Of a DNA stretch of 57,306 nucleotides, positions 34,801 to 42,149 are shown piece by piece. Each line of letters begins with the position of its first letter. Within the stretch, counting starts at the first letter, position 1. A model generated the notes under the pieces. It saw nothing but the letters and a program-made list of their open reading frames with translations. It searched no databases and was not told where the DNA came from. The stretch spans positions 1-57,306 of the forward strand of contig CACZIO010000001.1 of NCBI GenBank assembly GCA_902781215.1. The letters are read 5' to 3'. The stretch is from an uncultured Lachnospiraceae bacterium (GTDB lineage: Bacteria > Bacillota > Clostridia > Lachnospirales > Lachnospiraceae). Made by a program: the position numbers and the translations under genes.

Positions 34801-35600
34801 ACGCGGCCCTGCTCGCGGACGTCCTGCACTGCGCGAATCCGTCCGTCACCTTCTGCGACACGGGCGAGCTCTTGTCCATCGCGGAAGAGGAGGTGCCCGG
34901 CTGCATGGACATGCTGCGCGTCTGCCCCCTGCGTCTGATCGACCCCGTGAACCGGCAGACCCTGGGCTTCTACAAGTTCAACCCCTATGTGCACGCCATG
35001 TGGACCCAGTACCAGCCGCCGCTCAACACGGGCAAGGTCATCGCCCGCTACCATGAGGTGGACGACCGGACCAAACCCCTCAGCTCCGGCCTTAACCTCC
35101 AGCTTTTCCGGGATCCCTACGGAGTCATCCCGACCATCTTCCACGAGTACCAGCACTTCAAGGGTGATCCCAACGAGGCCAGTGTCTTCCTCAAGACCCA
35201 GATGTTCTCGATCCGCTTCTATAAAAAGTACCGCAGCGCCAACGCGAAGGCGGACGGCGTCTTCGCGCAGATGACCTCCATGCTGGGCCTGCCTCCCGCA
35301 GTGGAGAAGATCGGAGCCCTCAACAACATCATCCGCCAGTGCTACGGGGAACAGCAACCCCAGAGCGTGGCGGAGGCCCATGCCGACGCCCAGCTGGCAG
35401 ACCTGAACAAGGGGATCGCGGATGTCAACAGGAAACAGACCTGGGACAGGGATATCCGCTTCCCCCTGTTTGCGGACGAGGAGGACGAGAAGAACCGCGA
35501 CCTCATCAGGGAGATCATCATCCGCTTCGATACCGTGCCCAAATCCATCACGGACCGTGAATTTACGGAGATTCTGGAGACGGACGCGGAGGCATCTTAA
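31821..35600 (+). CDS. HEAT-repeat lipoprotein with HExxH metallopeptidase-like domain
   Basis: A 1259-residue surface or membrane protein. A lipoprotein signal ends in LLAGC (Cys31). An extracellular part of about 240 residues precedes a membrane helix near 272-295 (LLVLALFFVLAVVLWLIFAG). About 13 HEAT-like repeats follow, many starting with a variant of ALxKLPYPEER (roughly residues 360-760). The C-terminal 450 residues contain IFHEYQHFKGDPNEASVF near 1109: an HExxH zinc motif with a nearby Glu, so a metallopeptidase is plausible. By topology, the repeats and HExxH domain would be cytoplasmic if the helix spans once. It is the last gene of the TROVE-STAND cluster. Its substrate is unknown. 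Confidence 0.75.
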   Translation: MNPMKVRRSLFQRTVTLLLMIALTAALLAGCARTSDQEKREKQYAKGSSAAFLKLAARDITIRQDTGDLFYAGDNVLIDLEAEPVIQPYFALLKFKAGVDPADPDLVHYSCQVPGLAGAGINAAYNTCFSRSAEYSPWVDVEGTVRVVQGEDGRRRIDVSGGDNIFAAYAQMRYGTPTAYAARGIDLAAEGVTSENRAQVLGVVLAQGCYGYAGTLGQDPMTYMQEVVAPDLEKYRQVRAKTDPYHTGIGYGWLNMYHSLPGVVKGIIQLVEVLLVLALFFVLAVVLWLIFAGISGRREEAKKLEKLYPADAARRKELKKLFNQKKYREALYGARSDLQTSGIRKLSWDQDRQVLEYLAQTRTGFVLDAVVEKLPYPEARGLLIQASEKTSDYAVRKLPYPEERDALVNAALRGALNSIRISAIGKLPYPEEKETIEKIAHTAGDKKIRMAALEKLPGNAATEAMISIFRATEGKKEKLEVLRKIEWCEESRSFFRDLAQNSEDMDLREAAVLRLVYPDCRDLLLQLLENERVHTIRIAALEKLPVPEETEAVSRAALSDPDRSVRREALRKLTYPDSRETLLRAAAEDEEEDNRVLAMEQLSLPQEREAVEKFALNDPEVKARRRALDRLEKADSRETIEKAALEDKDAFNRRQALQKLTYKKSKVILRRAALEDKEKDNRRAALDQLLDHGEKKTMEEVAKKDEDKDLRALALKQLSYPASREALIYVATHDKEEDLKRTAREQMPWMKEPEPWGHFMTEPSFSFGLYPTGPTEDDRLKGAIALARNPIVPTDVVLRKLCTQIQDGVSAESGSVTLSIAGWSAAALGRILTAQMKPEDIASNQKRFPAAIDRYNETLGKIRELQDRLRPYEGRKVSDLAGIERSNVEDMINTLNGYRYELEKGLGWYMVDNGDRPFAYLAHILRDSQTRVPRFIKQGVIMGLVDWLAANASHSEAKKLLETVVAVRADLIRSDSDLSFYEVRVPSDCPRDAYAALLADVLHCANPSVTFCDTGELLSIAEEEVPGCMDMLRVCPLRLIDPVNRQTLGFYKFNPYVHAMWTQYQPPLNTGKVIARYHEVDDRTKPLSSGLNLQLFRDPYGVIPTIFHEYQHFKGDPNEASVFLKTQMFSIRFYKKYRSANAKADGVFAQMTSMLGLPPAVEKIGALNNIIRQCYGEQQPQSVAEAHADAQLADLNKGIADVNRKQTWDRDIRFPLFADEEDEKNRDLIREIIIRFDTVPKSITDREFTEILETDAEAS

Positions 35601-35736
35601 AGAAGCCCTTGTGGGCCGTCGGAGATCCATCATATTTTGCTGCTGCCGTGAGCACGTTCCAGACTGTACATTTTGCTGCCATAGTTCCTTCCTGCTCCTT
35701 TCAGAAAATCCATCGCCAACCGCCCTTGCGAGCGGC

Positions 35737-35878
35737 ACGTTACTGTTCACGCCCTATCGAGGGCGTGAACATGTAACGTTGCGCGCGGCGATTCCAATAC
35801 GCTTTGCGTGCGCCGCGCGCCGTTCCACTCAGGTTTTGCGTTGAAAACCACGCAAAAACGCTTCGAATTTCGAGGTGG
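35737..35878 (+). repeat. Cluster of consecutive hairpins
   Basis: The gap 35601-36066 (466 bases) has no gene. Hairpin 1 pairs ACGTTAC (35737-35743) and GTTCACGCCCT (35745-35755) with AGGGCGTGAAC (35760-35770) and GTAACGT (35773-35779). Hairpin 2 pairs GCGCGCGGCG (35781-35790) with CGCCGCGCGC (35811-35820). A third region has two exclusive pairings: GGTTTT/AAAACC (35832-35849), or TTTTGCGT/ACGCAAAA (35834-35857). No T run follows hairpins 1 or 2. This may be a structured RNA, a weak terminator of the lipoprotein transcript, or a small palindromic element. Confidence 0.65.
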
Positions 35879-36066
35879 TCTGAACAATAACAGCGGCACG
35901 CTGCGGAAAGAGGCGGAAAGAGGGGCGGGAGATTGGCGGTTGCAGAAAAGGAACCTTTAGCATACAATACCAAAGAATGTGCACATACGCGGGACTGCAG
36001 AGACGAGACCGGTCCCGCCGGATACAGAAATGACATCAGCAGAGCGATCGGAAGGCGGGCAGACAG

Positions 36067-37494
36067 ATGGGAAAGAGCAGTCAGCACAGGGAAAACAGGC
36101 ATCACAGGAGAAAAGAAGGGGGCTTTACGGGCCAGATCGGCTTTGTCATGGCAGCTGCCGGAAGCGCGGTCGGGGTCGGAAACCTGTGGAGGTTCCCCTA
36201 TCTGGCGGCCAAGGACGGCGGCGGGCTTTTCATCGTCGTCTACCTGGTGCTGGCGCTGACTTTCGGATTCACGCTGCTGACATCGGATATAGCCATTGGC
36301 AGAAGGACGCAGATGAATTCCATCTATGCCTACGGGGCCATGTCGCCGCGGTGGAAATTTCTGGGGATCCTGACCTTCCTGGTCCCGGCGATCATCATGA
36401 CCTACTACGCGGTGATCGGCGGCTGGATTACGCGCTATATCGTGGTCTATCTGACCGGCGCGGGCAGGGCGGCCGCGGAGGACAGCTATTTTACGGATTT
36501 CATCACGGATCCGAAACAGTCGGTCCTGTATGCGGCCCTCTTTATGGTGCTGACCGCCTGGATCGTCTACAACGGCGTGGAGAAGGGGATCGAGAAATGC
36601 TCGACGGTCCTGATGCCGGTCCTGCTGGTCATGGTCATCGCGATCGCGATCTTTGCCCTGACGATCCGGAATACGGATGCGGCCGGGGTCACGCGGACGG
36701 GCCTGCAGGGCCTGGTGGTCTATCTGAAGCCGGACCTGAGCGGCCTGACCCTGTCGAGGTTCATGCAGATCCTCCTGGACGCCATGAGCCAGATCTTCTT
36801 TTCCCTGAGCGTCTCGATGGGCATCATGATCACCTACGGCTCCTATATCCAGAAGGATGTGGATCTCAACAAGTCCATTCATCAGATCGAATATATTGAC
36901 TCCGCCGTGGCGCTTCTGGCCGGGACCATGATCATTCCCTCCATCTATGCCTTTGAGGGCATCGAGGGCATGAAGGCGGGGCCCAGCCTGATGTTCGTCT
37001 CGCTCCCCAAGGTCTTTGCCTCCATGCACGGGATCGGCGGGATCGTTGGTTTTGTCTTTTTCCTGATGGCCGGCTTTGCGGCCCTGACCAGCTGTGTGTC
37101 GGTGCTGGAGACCATCGCGGCCAACTGCATGGAGATCCTGCACACGGGGCGCAGGGCCACCACCCTGGCCCTGACAGGGATCTATACGGCCGCGTCCATC
37201 ATCGTGGCCCTGGGTTACAGCCTCTTCTATGTGGAGCTGCCTCTGCCCAACGGCAGCATCGGCCAGATCCTGGACCTCATGGACTACATCAGCAACAGCT
37301 TCATGATGCCCTTCATCTCCCTGCTGTCCGCCATCCTGATCGGCTGGGTCGTCGGCCCGGACTGGATCGTGGAGGAGGTCGAGTACGGCGGGCGCCGGTT
37401 CGGCCTCAAGGGGCTCTACCGCTTCATGATCCGCTATGTCGTGCCGGTCATCATGTTCATCCTCTTTATCCAGTCCACGGGAATCCTGGGCTGA
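36067..37494 (+). CDS. Sodium-dependent transporter, NSS/SNF family
   Basis: A 475-residue membrane protein of the neurotransmitter:sodium symporter family, which in bacteria imports amino acids with sodium (LeuT type). The signature of the first membrane helix, GSAVGVGNLWRFPYLA, is present at residues 35-50, and about eleven hydrophobic segments follow. The N-terminus is short and basic. The start at 36067 has only a modest GGAAGG about 11 bases upstream. The substrate is not predictable. It is not obviously cotranscribed with the next gene, 151 bases away. Confidence 0.93.
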   Translation: MGKSSQHRENRHHRRKEGGFTGQIGFVMAAAGSAVGVGNLWRFPYLAAKDGGGLFIVVYLVLALTFGFTLLTSDIAIGRRTQMNSIYAYGAMSPRWKFLGILTFLVPAIIMTYYAVIGGWITRYIVVYLTGAGRAAAEDSYFTDFITDPKQSVLYAALFMVLTAWIVYNGVEKGIEKCSTVLMPVLLVMVIAIAIFALTIRNTDAAGVTRTGLQGLVVYLKPDLSGLTLSRFMQILLDAMSQIFFSLSVSMGIMITYGSYIQKDVDLNKSIHQIEYIDSAVALLAGTMIIPSIYAFEGIEGMKAGPSLMFVSLPKVFASMHGIGGIVGFVFFLMAGFAALTSCVSVLETIAANCMEILHTGRRATTLALTGIYTAASIIVALGYSLFYVELPLPNGSIGQILDLMDYISNSFMMPFISLLSAILIGWVVGPDWIVEEVEYGGRRFGLKGLYRFMIRYVVPVIMFILFIQSTGILG

Positions 37495-37645
37495 CGAAGG
37501 GAGGACCACTGGACGTCTGTGATGTGAGGCGGCCCTGTTTTCTCCTGATCCCTGTCTGTTTGGAACCTGCGAAACATGTACTGACTTTGCGAAATGCATT
37601 ATTCATTTGCGAAGCAAGTGCTGGCTTTAAGAGAAGGCAGCATGG

Positions 37646-39004
37646 TTGGAAAAAATGAAGATGGAATCATTGATTGAAGAGAGGGGCGCGCGGGGAGGCC
37701 TGCAGCCCCGCTTTCTGCGGCTGGAGATCGGGGAGGAGGATGATGGGAAGACCATCCGGGACTACCTGATGAAAAAGATCGGCTTCTCCGCCAGGCAGAT
37801 CAGCCGGTTTAAATACCGGAAAGAAGGGATCATGATCAACGGAGAAAGGCGCTATGTGAATGCGCCTTTGCATGCCGGAGATGTCCTGCAGCTAAAGCTG
37901 ACCCAGGGCGGGGAGCCTGCGGAGGAGCAGAGAGAGTCCCCGGGAAATCCCGGGAAAGCCTGGACTGCAGATGCCGGGGAAAACAGCAAAAACAGCAAAA
38001 AATCGTCTGCAGCCGGGCAGGAAGGCCCGGGCAGGCACTATGGAGAGCTGCCGGCTGCAGGCCTGGAAGAAAGAGAAGCAGCCGGCGGCTACCTGCGGGC
38101 CCGGGACGGGCGCCTGCAGAAGATCTGGGCGGCCCCGGCTGCCTGGCTGTCAGAGAATTATCCGCTCAGTGTCCTCTATGAGGACCAGGATATCCTGGCG
38201 GCGGACAAGGCTTCCGGCGTGGTCTGCCACCCCAGCCCCGGCCATTACAATGACACCCTGTCCAACCAGGTGGCCGACCACCTGGGCTGTATCGGGCGGG
38301 AGCTGGATGTGCGGGTGACCGGCAGACTGGACCGGGACACGTCGGGGATCGTGATCTTTGCCCTCAATACGGAGACGGCGGCCCAGCTCATCCGGCAGCG
38401 GCAGGCGTCCATGATGCAGAAGCTCTACATCGCCCGTGTGCGGGGGCATTTCAGCGGCAGTGCATCCGAATGCACCTGTGCGGATCCGGATGAGGCGAAT
38501 CCGGCATGGCCGGCGGACTGCCTGGACCTTTCGGATCAGGGCGGGCGCCTGACGGCAGGGGACAGCGGTCAGCTGTCCGGCACGATCGACCGGCCCCTCC
38601 GCCGCGAAAGTCCGGATTCCTTCCGCATGATGATCGCGGAGGACGGGAAGGCGGCCAGGACCCACTACCGGGTCCTGCGGCAGATGCCGGACGGAACATC
38701 CCTTGTCGCCTGCCGGATCGAACACGGCCGCACTCACCAGATCCGGGTGCATATGGCCTCCATCGGCCATTCGATCGTGGGGGACCGGCTCTACGGGCCC
38801 GGGGCCGTGGAAGAGGAGCTGGCTGTCCCCCTCATGCTCCATGCCTGGAAGGCTGTGCTCCGCCAGCCCTTTACGGGGGAGGAGATCCGGCTCGAAGCCC
38901 CCCTGCCGGCATGGGCGGAACAGCCGGACAGTCTAAAGGATCTTGAAGACTCGCCTGTGCGTCCTGCACCCGCGTTTATTGAAGGAAAGGTCTTCCCTCA
39001 CTGA
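37646..39004 (+). CDS. RluA-family pseudouridine synthase with two insertions
   Basis: RNA pseudouridine synthase with an N-terminal S4 domain (TIRDYLMKKIGFSARQISR) and an RluA catalytic domain carrying TGRLDRDTSGIVIF, whose Asp is catalytic. The C-terminal motif EHGRTHQIRVHMASIGH is intact. It has 452 residues, longer than the usual 300, because of a low-complexity Glu/Gly/Ala/Lys insertion near residues 90-160 and another after HFSGS near 270-310 that contains CTC and DPDEANP. The start is TTG at 37646, eight bases after AGAAGG; ATG at 37655 is possible. The target (rRNA or tRNA) cannot be told. Confidence 0.9.
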   Translation: MEKMKMESLIEERGARGGLQPRFLRLEIGEEDDGKTIRDYLMKKIGFSARQISRFKYRKEGIMINGERRYVNAPLHAGDVLQLKLTQGGEPAEEQRESPGNPGKAWTADAGENSKNSKKSSAAGQEGPGRHYGELPAAGLEEREAAGGYLRARDGRLQKIWAAPAAWLSENYPLSVLYEDQDILAADKASGVVCHPSPGHYNDTLSNQVADHLGCIGRELDVRVTGRLDRDTSGIVIFALNTETAAQLIRQRQASMMQKLYIARVRGHFSGSASECTCADPDEANPAWPADCLDLSDQGGRLTAGDSGQLSGTIDRPLRRESPDSFRMMIAEDGKAARTHYRVLRQMPDGTSLVACRIEHGRTHQIRVHMASIGHSIVGDRLYGPGAVEEELAVPLMLHAWKAVLRQPFTGEEIRLEAPLPAWAEQPDSLKDLEDSPVRPAPAFIEGKVFPH

Positions 39005-39016
39005 AATAGAACGAAT

Positions 39017-39056
39017 CCCGCGGTTTTACAATGGAGTAAGACTGCGGGCTTTTTTT
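39017..39056 (+). terminator. Intrinsic terminator after the pseudouridine synthase
   Basis: CCCGC at 39017-39021 pairs with GCGGG at 39044-39048, supported by inner TTTTAC/GTAAGA pairing, and a run of seven T follows at 39050-39056. Confidence 0.7.
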
Positions 39057-39215
39057 ATTCTTCCGGAATCTGTCAAAGGGAATCAAAAGGAATCAATTTC
39101 CGGTTCGGGACGATCTGCCCCGTCCTGTACGTGTCATGCAAAAAGGTGTATGATGTAAGTGTATGTAACCGGAAACAATTTACGTTTCAAATGAACAGCC
39201 GGGAAGGAGGAAGAA

Positions 39216-39812
39216 ATGGATTTACTGCAGTTACTTTTGGGTTCCATGACAAACCAGTCGTCGGTCGGATCTGTCTCGGGTAAGACAGGGCTGTCGGATA
39301 AGCAGGTGAAGAAGCTGATGGCGCTGGCAATTCCGCTTCTGATCAAATACATGACGAAGAATGCCTCCTCGGGGAACGGCGCGCAGTCTCTGCTGGGAGC
39401 ACTCGCCCAGCACACCAGCCAGAAGGACATGGCGGACCAGCTGGGAGATGCCGATGAGGAAGACGGCGGAAAGATCATCTCCCATATCCTGGGCAGCAAT
39501 CAGTCCCAGGTCACGCAGGATCTGTCGGCACAGACCGGTCTGGACTCCTCCCAGATCAGCCAGGTGCTGGCGATCATGGCGCCGGCCCTTATGAGCGGTG
39601 TCTCGAATGCGGCCTCCACGACGGCGGCGGCAGGTAATACAGGTGCATCCCAGTCGGGAGGAGCTTCTCCCCTGTCCATGCTGGCGGGCTCGGGGATCTT
39701 CGGAAAACTGTTCGGGCGCGACGGCGCCGCGAATGCGCAGGCGCGGCCGGCCGGGGATCCCGGGCTGGATGGGTCTGATCTGCTCCAGCTCCTCATGAAG
39801 GCGGCCAAATAG
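39216..39812 (+). CDS. DUF937-domain protein
   Basis: A 198-residue protein of the DUF937 family, small helical proteins of unknown function with repeated ALAxPLL-like units; here MALAIPLLIKYMTKNA near residue 35 and LAIMAPALMSGVSNAA near 110. The C-terminal part is Gly/Ala/Ser-rich. GGAAGGAGG lies just before the ATG. A lipoprotein gene follows 117 bases later. Nothing in its context suggests a role. Confidence 0.85.
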   Translation: MDLLQLLLGSMTNQSSVGSVSGKTGLSDKQVKKLMALAIPLLIKYMTKNASSGNGAQSLLGALAQHTSQKDMADQLGDADEEDGGKIISHILGSNQSQVTQDLSAQTGLDSSQISQVLAIMAPALMSGVSNAASTTAAAGNTGASQSGGASPLSMLAGSGIFGKLFGRDGAANAQARPAGDPGLDGSDLLQLLMKAAK

Positions 39813-39944
39813 CCTGTTCCGGAATGCGGCAGGCAGAAGGGGCTCCTCGAGCTTCGGGCGGGCAGGGAATATATGAGACAGCGCATCGATTTGCGCTGGG
39901 ATTTGTTCATATAAGCTTGTGAACAGGAGGTGATGACAGCAGGT

Positions 39945-41111
39945 ATGACAGGAAAGAAAAACAGAGAACACAAACAGCCATTGGGGCGTACAGGCAGGGG
40001 AAGGGCGGCGCTTTCCATGCTGGCGGCAGCCGTGATCCTGGCGGCGGCCATGCTTTCCGGCTGCAGCCGGATGCCCTCCATCCCCGGACTTCCGGGCTCG
40101 AAGCCGACGGCCGTCTCACTGGCAAAGGCCGCAGCGGAGAACATGCAGAAGACGAAGTCCTTCAGCATGCATATGGACATGGACACAGACCTGGCCATGA
40201 CCTATCAGGTGCTGAATATCAGCGCGAACGCAGGACTTGACATCGGCATGGACATGGATATGACCAGGGACCCGCAGCTGGCCAAGGGCAATGTACAGAT
40301 GCAGGTCGACGCAGTCGGTCAGAAGGAGAGCGTGGAGGGAGAGTTCTATCTGGATCCCTCGGAGGGAGACGGCGGTACGACCTATGTGCGCTGGAGCGGC
40401 GGAGAGTGGATGAAACAGACCGGGGCGAAAAAGAGCGCGAAGGCGATGGCGCCGGGCGGGAAGGCAGCTTTGGCCGGGTCAGCTACGGCAGGTTTCCGCG
40501 GGTCAGCTTTTGCGGTTCCGGCAAAGGCGGCATTGGTCTCCGCGAAGGAAGCCGGGACAGCTTTGGTAAAGACCAGGGGGGCGGGTGCCGCAAAGGCGGC
40601 AGCTTCCGGAGGCTTCCCCGAAAACATCCTGGAAGGCGCAGGCCTCTTGAAGCTGATCGCGGAACAGGCCCTGGACGCGGACCTGCAGGAGGAGACCGTG
40701 GAGGTCAATGGTGAAGAAGCCTGGCAGATCAACACAGTCCTCCGGGGCCCCCTGCTCAAGGAAATGCTGCAGAAGAGCGGCACCAGGATGCCCTTCGATA
40801 TCAAAGACGTCGACTGGGACAAGGTCGGAATCCCGTCGGAGATCTATATCTACCGGGAAAGTGAACTGCCGGCCAGGATGGTCCTGGACTGCCAGGATCT
40901 GGGTTCGGCCATCTTCGGCGATATGCTGGATCAGATCACAGCGGAAGTTCCTGTCGAGGATATAAAGATAGAAATCAGCGCCTGTACGATCGATCTGACC
41001 TTCACCAATTACGACGGGGTCGAGCCTTTTGAGATTCCGCAGGAGGCCAGGGACGCGGCTTCGTCGGACAGCCTGATGCCGGGCGCACTCGACGTGCTGG
41101 GCGGATCATGA
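39945..41111 (+). CDS. Lipoprotein resembling LolA-like/DUF6612 proteins
   Basis: A secreted, lipid-anchored protein with a hydrophobic signal ending in AAAMLSGC. The mature part begins with a Met/Asp-rich strand pattern (KSFSMHMDMDTDLAM and LDIGMDMDMTRD), as in Bacillota lipoproteins of the DUF6612 type with a LolA-like fold. A Lys/Ala/Gly-rich insertion of about 60 residues lies near positions 165-225. Start choice is uncertain: AGGAGG at 39925-39930 is 14 bases before ATG 39945 and only two before ATG 39933; both are in frame. It is the last + strand gene before the bidirectional terminator at 41294. Confidence 0.75.
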   Translation: MTGKKNREHKQPLGRTGRGRAALSMLAAAVILAAAMLSGCSRMPSIPGLPGSKPTAVSLAKAAAENMQKTKSFSMHMDMDTDLAMTYQVLNISANAGLDIGMDMDMTRDPQLAKGNVQMQVDAVGQKESVEGEFYLDPSEGDGGTTYVRWSGGEWMKQTGAKKSAKAMAPGGKAALAGSATAGFRGSAFAVPAKAALVSAKEAGTALVKTRGAGAAKAAASGGFPENILEGAGLLKLIAEQALDADLQEETVEVNGEEAWQINTVLRGPLLKEMLQKSGTRMPFDIKDVDWDKVGIPSEIYIYRESELPARMVLDCQDLGSAIFGDMLDQITAEVPVEDIKIEISACTIDLTFTNYDGVEPFEIPQEARDAASSDSLMPGALDVLGGS

Positions 41112-41293
41112 TCACAGAATGATCTGATGGCAGAATGTCCTGCGACTGCAGAATCTCTTTTGGCTGATGCTTTTTACAACCAGCTATTAATGCTGCCTGA
41201 TATTTGATATCAGCGGACCGTGATCACGGGTTCATATCTGCCGGCAGTCATAAAAAACGGGTATTCCCAGACTTTAAGAAAAGAAAAAATAAA

Positions 41294-41344
41294 GAAGGCG
41301 CAGCTGCGTGCGGGTACACCACTTGCAGCTGTGCCTTCTTTTTT
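41294..41344. terminator. Bidirectional terminator between convergent genes
   Basis: GAAGGCGCAGCTGC at 41294-41307 pairs with GCAGCTGTGCCTTC at 41325-41338 with one mismatch; T follows on the + side and an A-rich stretch precedes it, which serves as the T run on the - side. It separates the lipoprotein from the convergent HAD gene. Confidence 0.8.
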
Positions 41345-41385
41345 CTTCGATATGTCAGACCTGATGTCTCCGGAAGTCCGGTCAG

Positions 41386-42123
41386 TCAGTGAGCGGAAAA
41401 TGTCAGGCCGGGTACCTGCAGAAGGTCCTGCGGCCGGTCGATGATGGCGAGCGGGCCCAGGTCCTCCAGGAAGGCGCGGGGGCGGAAGCCCCAGGAGACG
41501 CAGACACATTCCATCTGCGCGTTGGCTGCGGCCTCGACGTCGATCTCGGTATCCCCCAGATAGATGGCATCCGCAGCGGGCACGCCGAGGGCGCGAAGGG
41601 CCGCCACCGTCATGTCGGGGGCGGGCTTGCGCCGGATCCCGGCCTGTTCGCCCATGGCGGCGTCGAAGAGGCCCTCAAAACAGTCAGCCGCCAGTTTTTT
41701 GACGGCCGGGTCGGGCTTGTTGGAGACGACGGCGGTCCGGATCCCCATGCGGCGCAGACGGTGCAGCAGGTCCATGATCCCGTCGTAGGGACCGGTCCTG
41801 TCCATGCTGTGCACCAGGTAATGGGGGCGGAAGACGGCTTCGATCCGGGAGACTTCCTCCTCGTCGACGCCGGGGACGGTCATCATGTCCGGCGTCCCGA
41901 TCCGCCGCAGGGACGCGTCGTCCTGCTCGCCGGCCTCCATGGCTAGGGCCCGCTGCAGGGCCGTGTGGGCGCCGCTGCCGAACATGCGCCTGCCGTCCGC
42001 TCCGGTGAAATCGTGCCGGTGGCCGCACTGGTCCATGGCATAGTTGACGGAGGCCGTGAGGTCCTCCACGGTGTTGAGGATGGTGCCGTCCATATCAAAG
42101 ATGACTGCTCTGACAGTTTTCAT
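41386..42123 (-). CDS. HAD-family phosphatase, phosphoglycolate phosphatase-like
   Basis: A 245-residue HAD hydrolase with the small helical cap of the Gph/PGP group. Motif I is IFDMDGTILNT with nucleophile Asp near residue 9, motif II AVVSNKPD, and motif IV IYLGDTEIDVEAA. Such enzymes act on phosphoglycolate, pyrophosphate or sugar phosphates. It lies 26 bases after the FtsK-like gene on the same strand and is probably cotranscribed with it. Confidence 0.88.
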   Translation of the reverse strand: MKTVRAVIFDMDGTILNTVEDLTASVNYAMDQCGHRHDFTGADGRRMFGSGAHTALQRALAMEAGEQDDASLRRIGTPDMMTVPGVDEEEVSRIEAVFRPHYLVHSMDRTGPYDGIMDLLHRLRRMGIRTAVVSNKPDPAVKKLAADCFEGLFDAAMGEQAGIRRKPAPDMTVAALRALGVPAADAIYLGDTEIDVEAAANAQMECVCVSWGFRPRAFLEDLGPLAIIDRPQDLLQVPGLTFSAH

Positions 42124-42149
42124 TGTTCCTCCGGTGCGGCGGTGGGGTG

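Noticed and set aside
33480-35750. 756-codon - strand frame opposite the HEAT-repeat lipoprotein
   Set aside because: Shadow frame with Val/Gly/His-rich composition and no recognisable domain.
35740-37599. 619-codon - strand frame opposite the NSS transporter
   Set aside because: His/Asp/Gln-rich shadow typical of antisense to membrane-protein codons.
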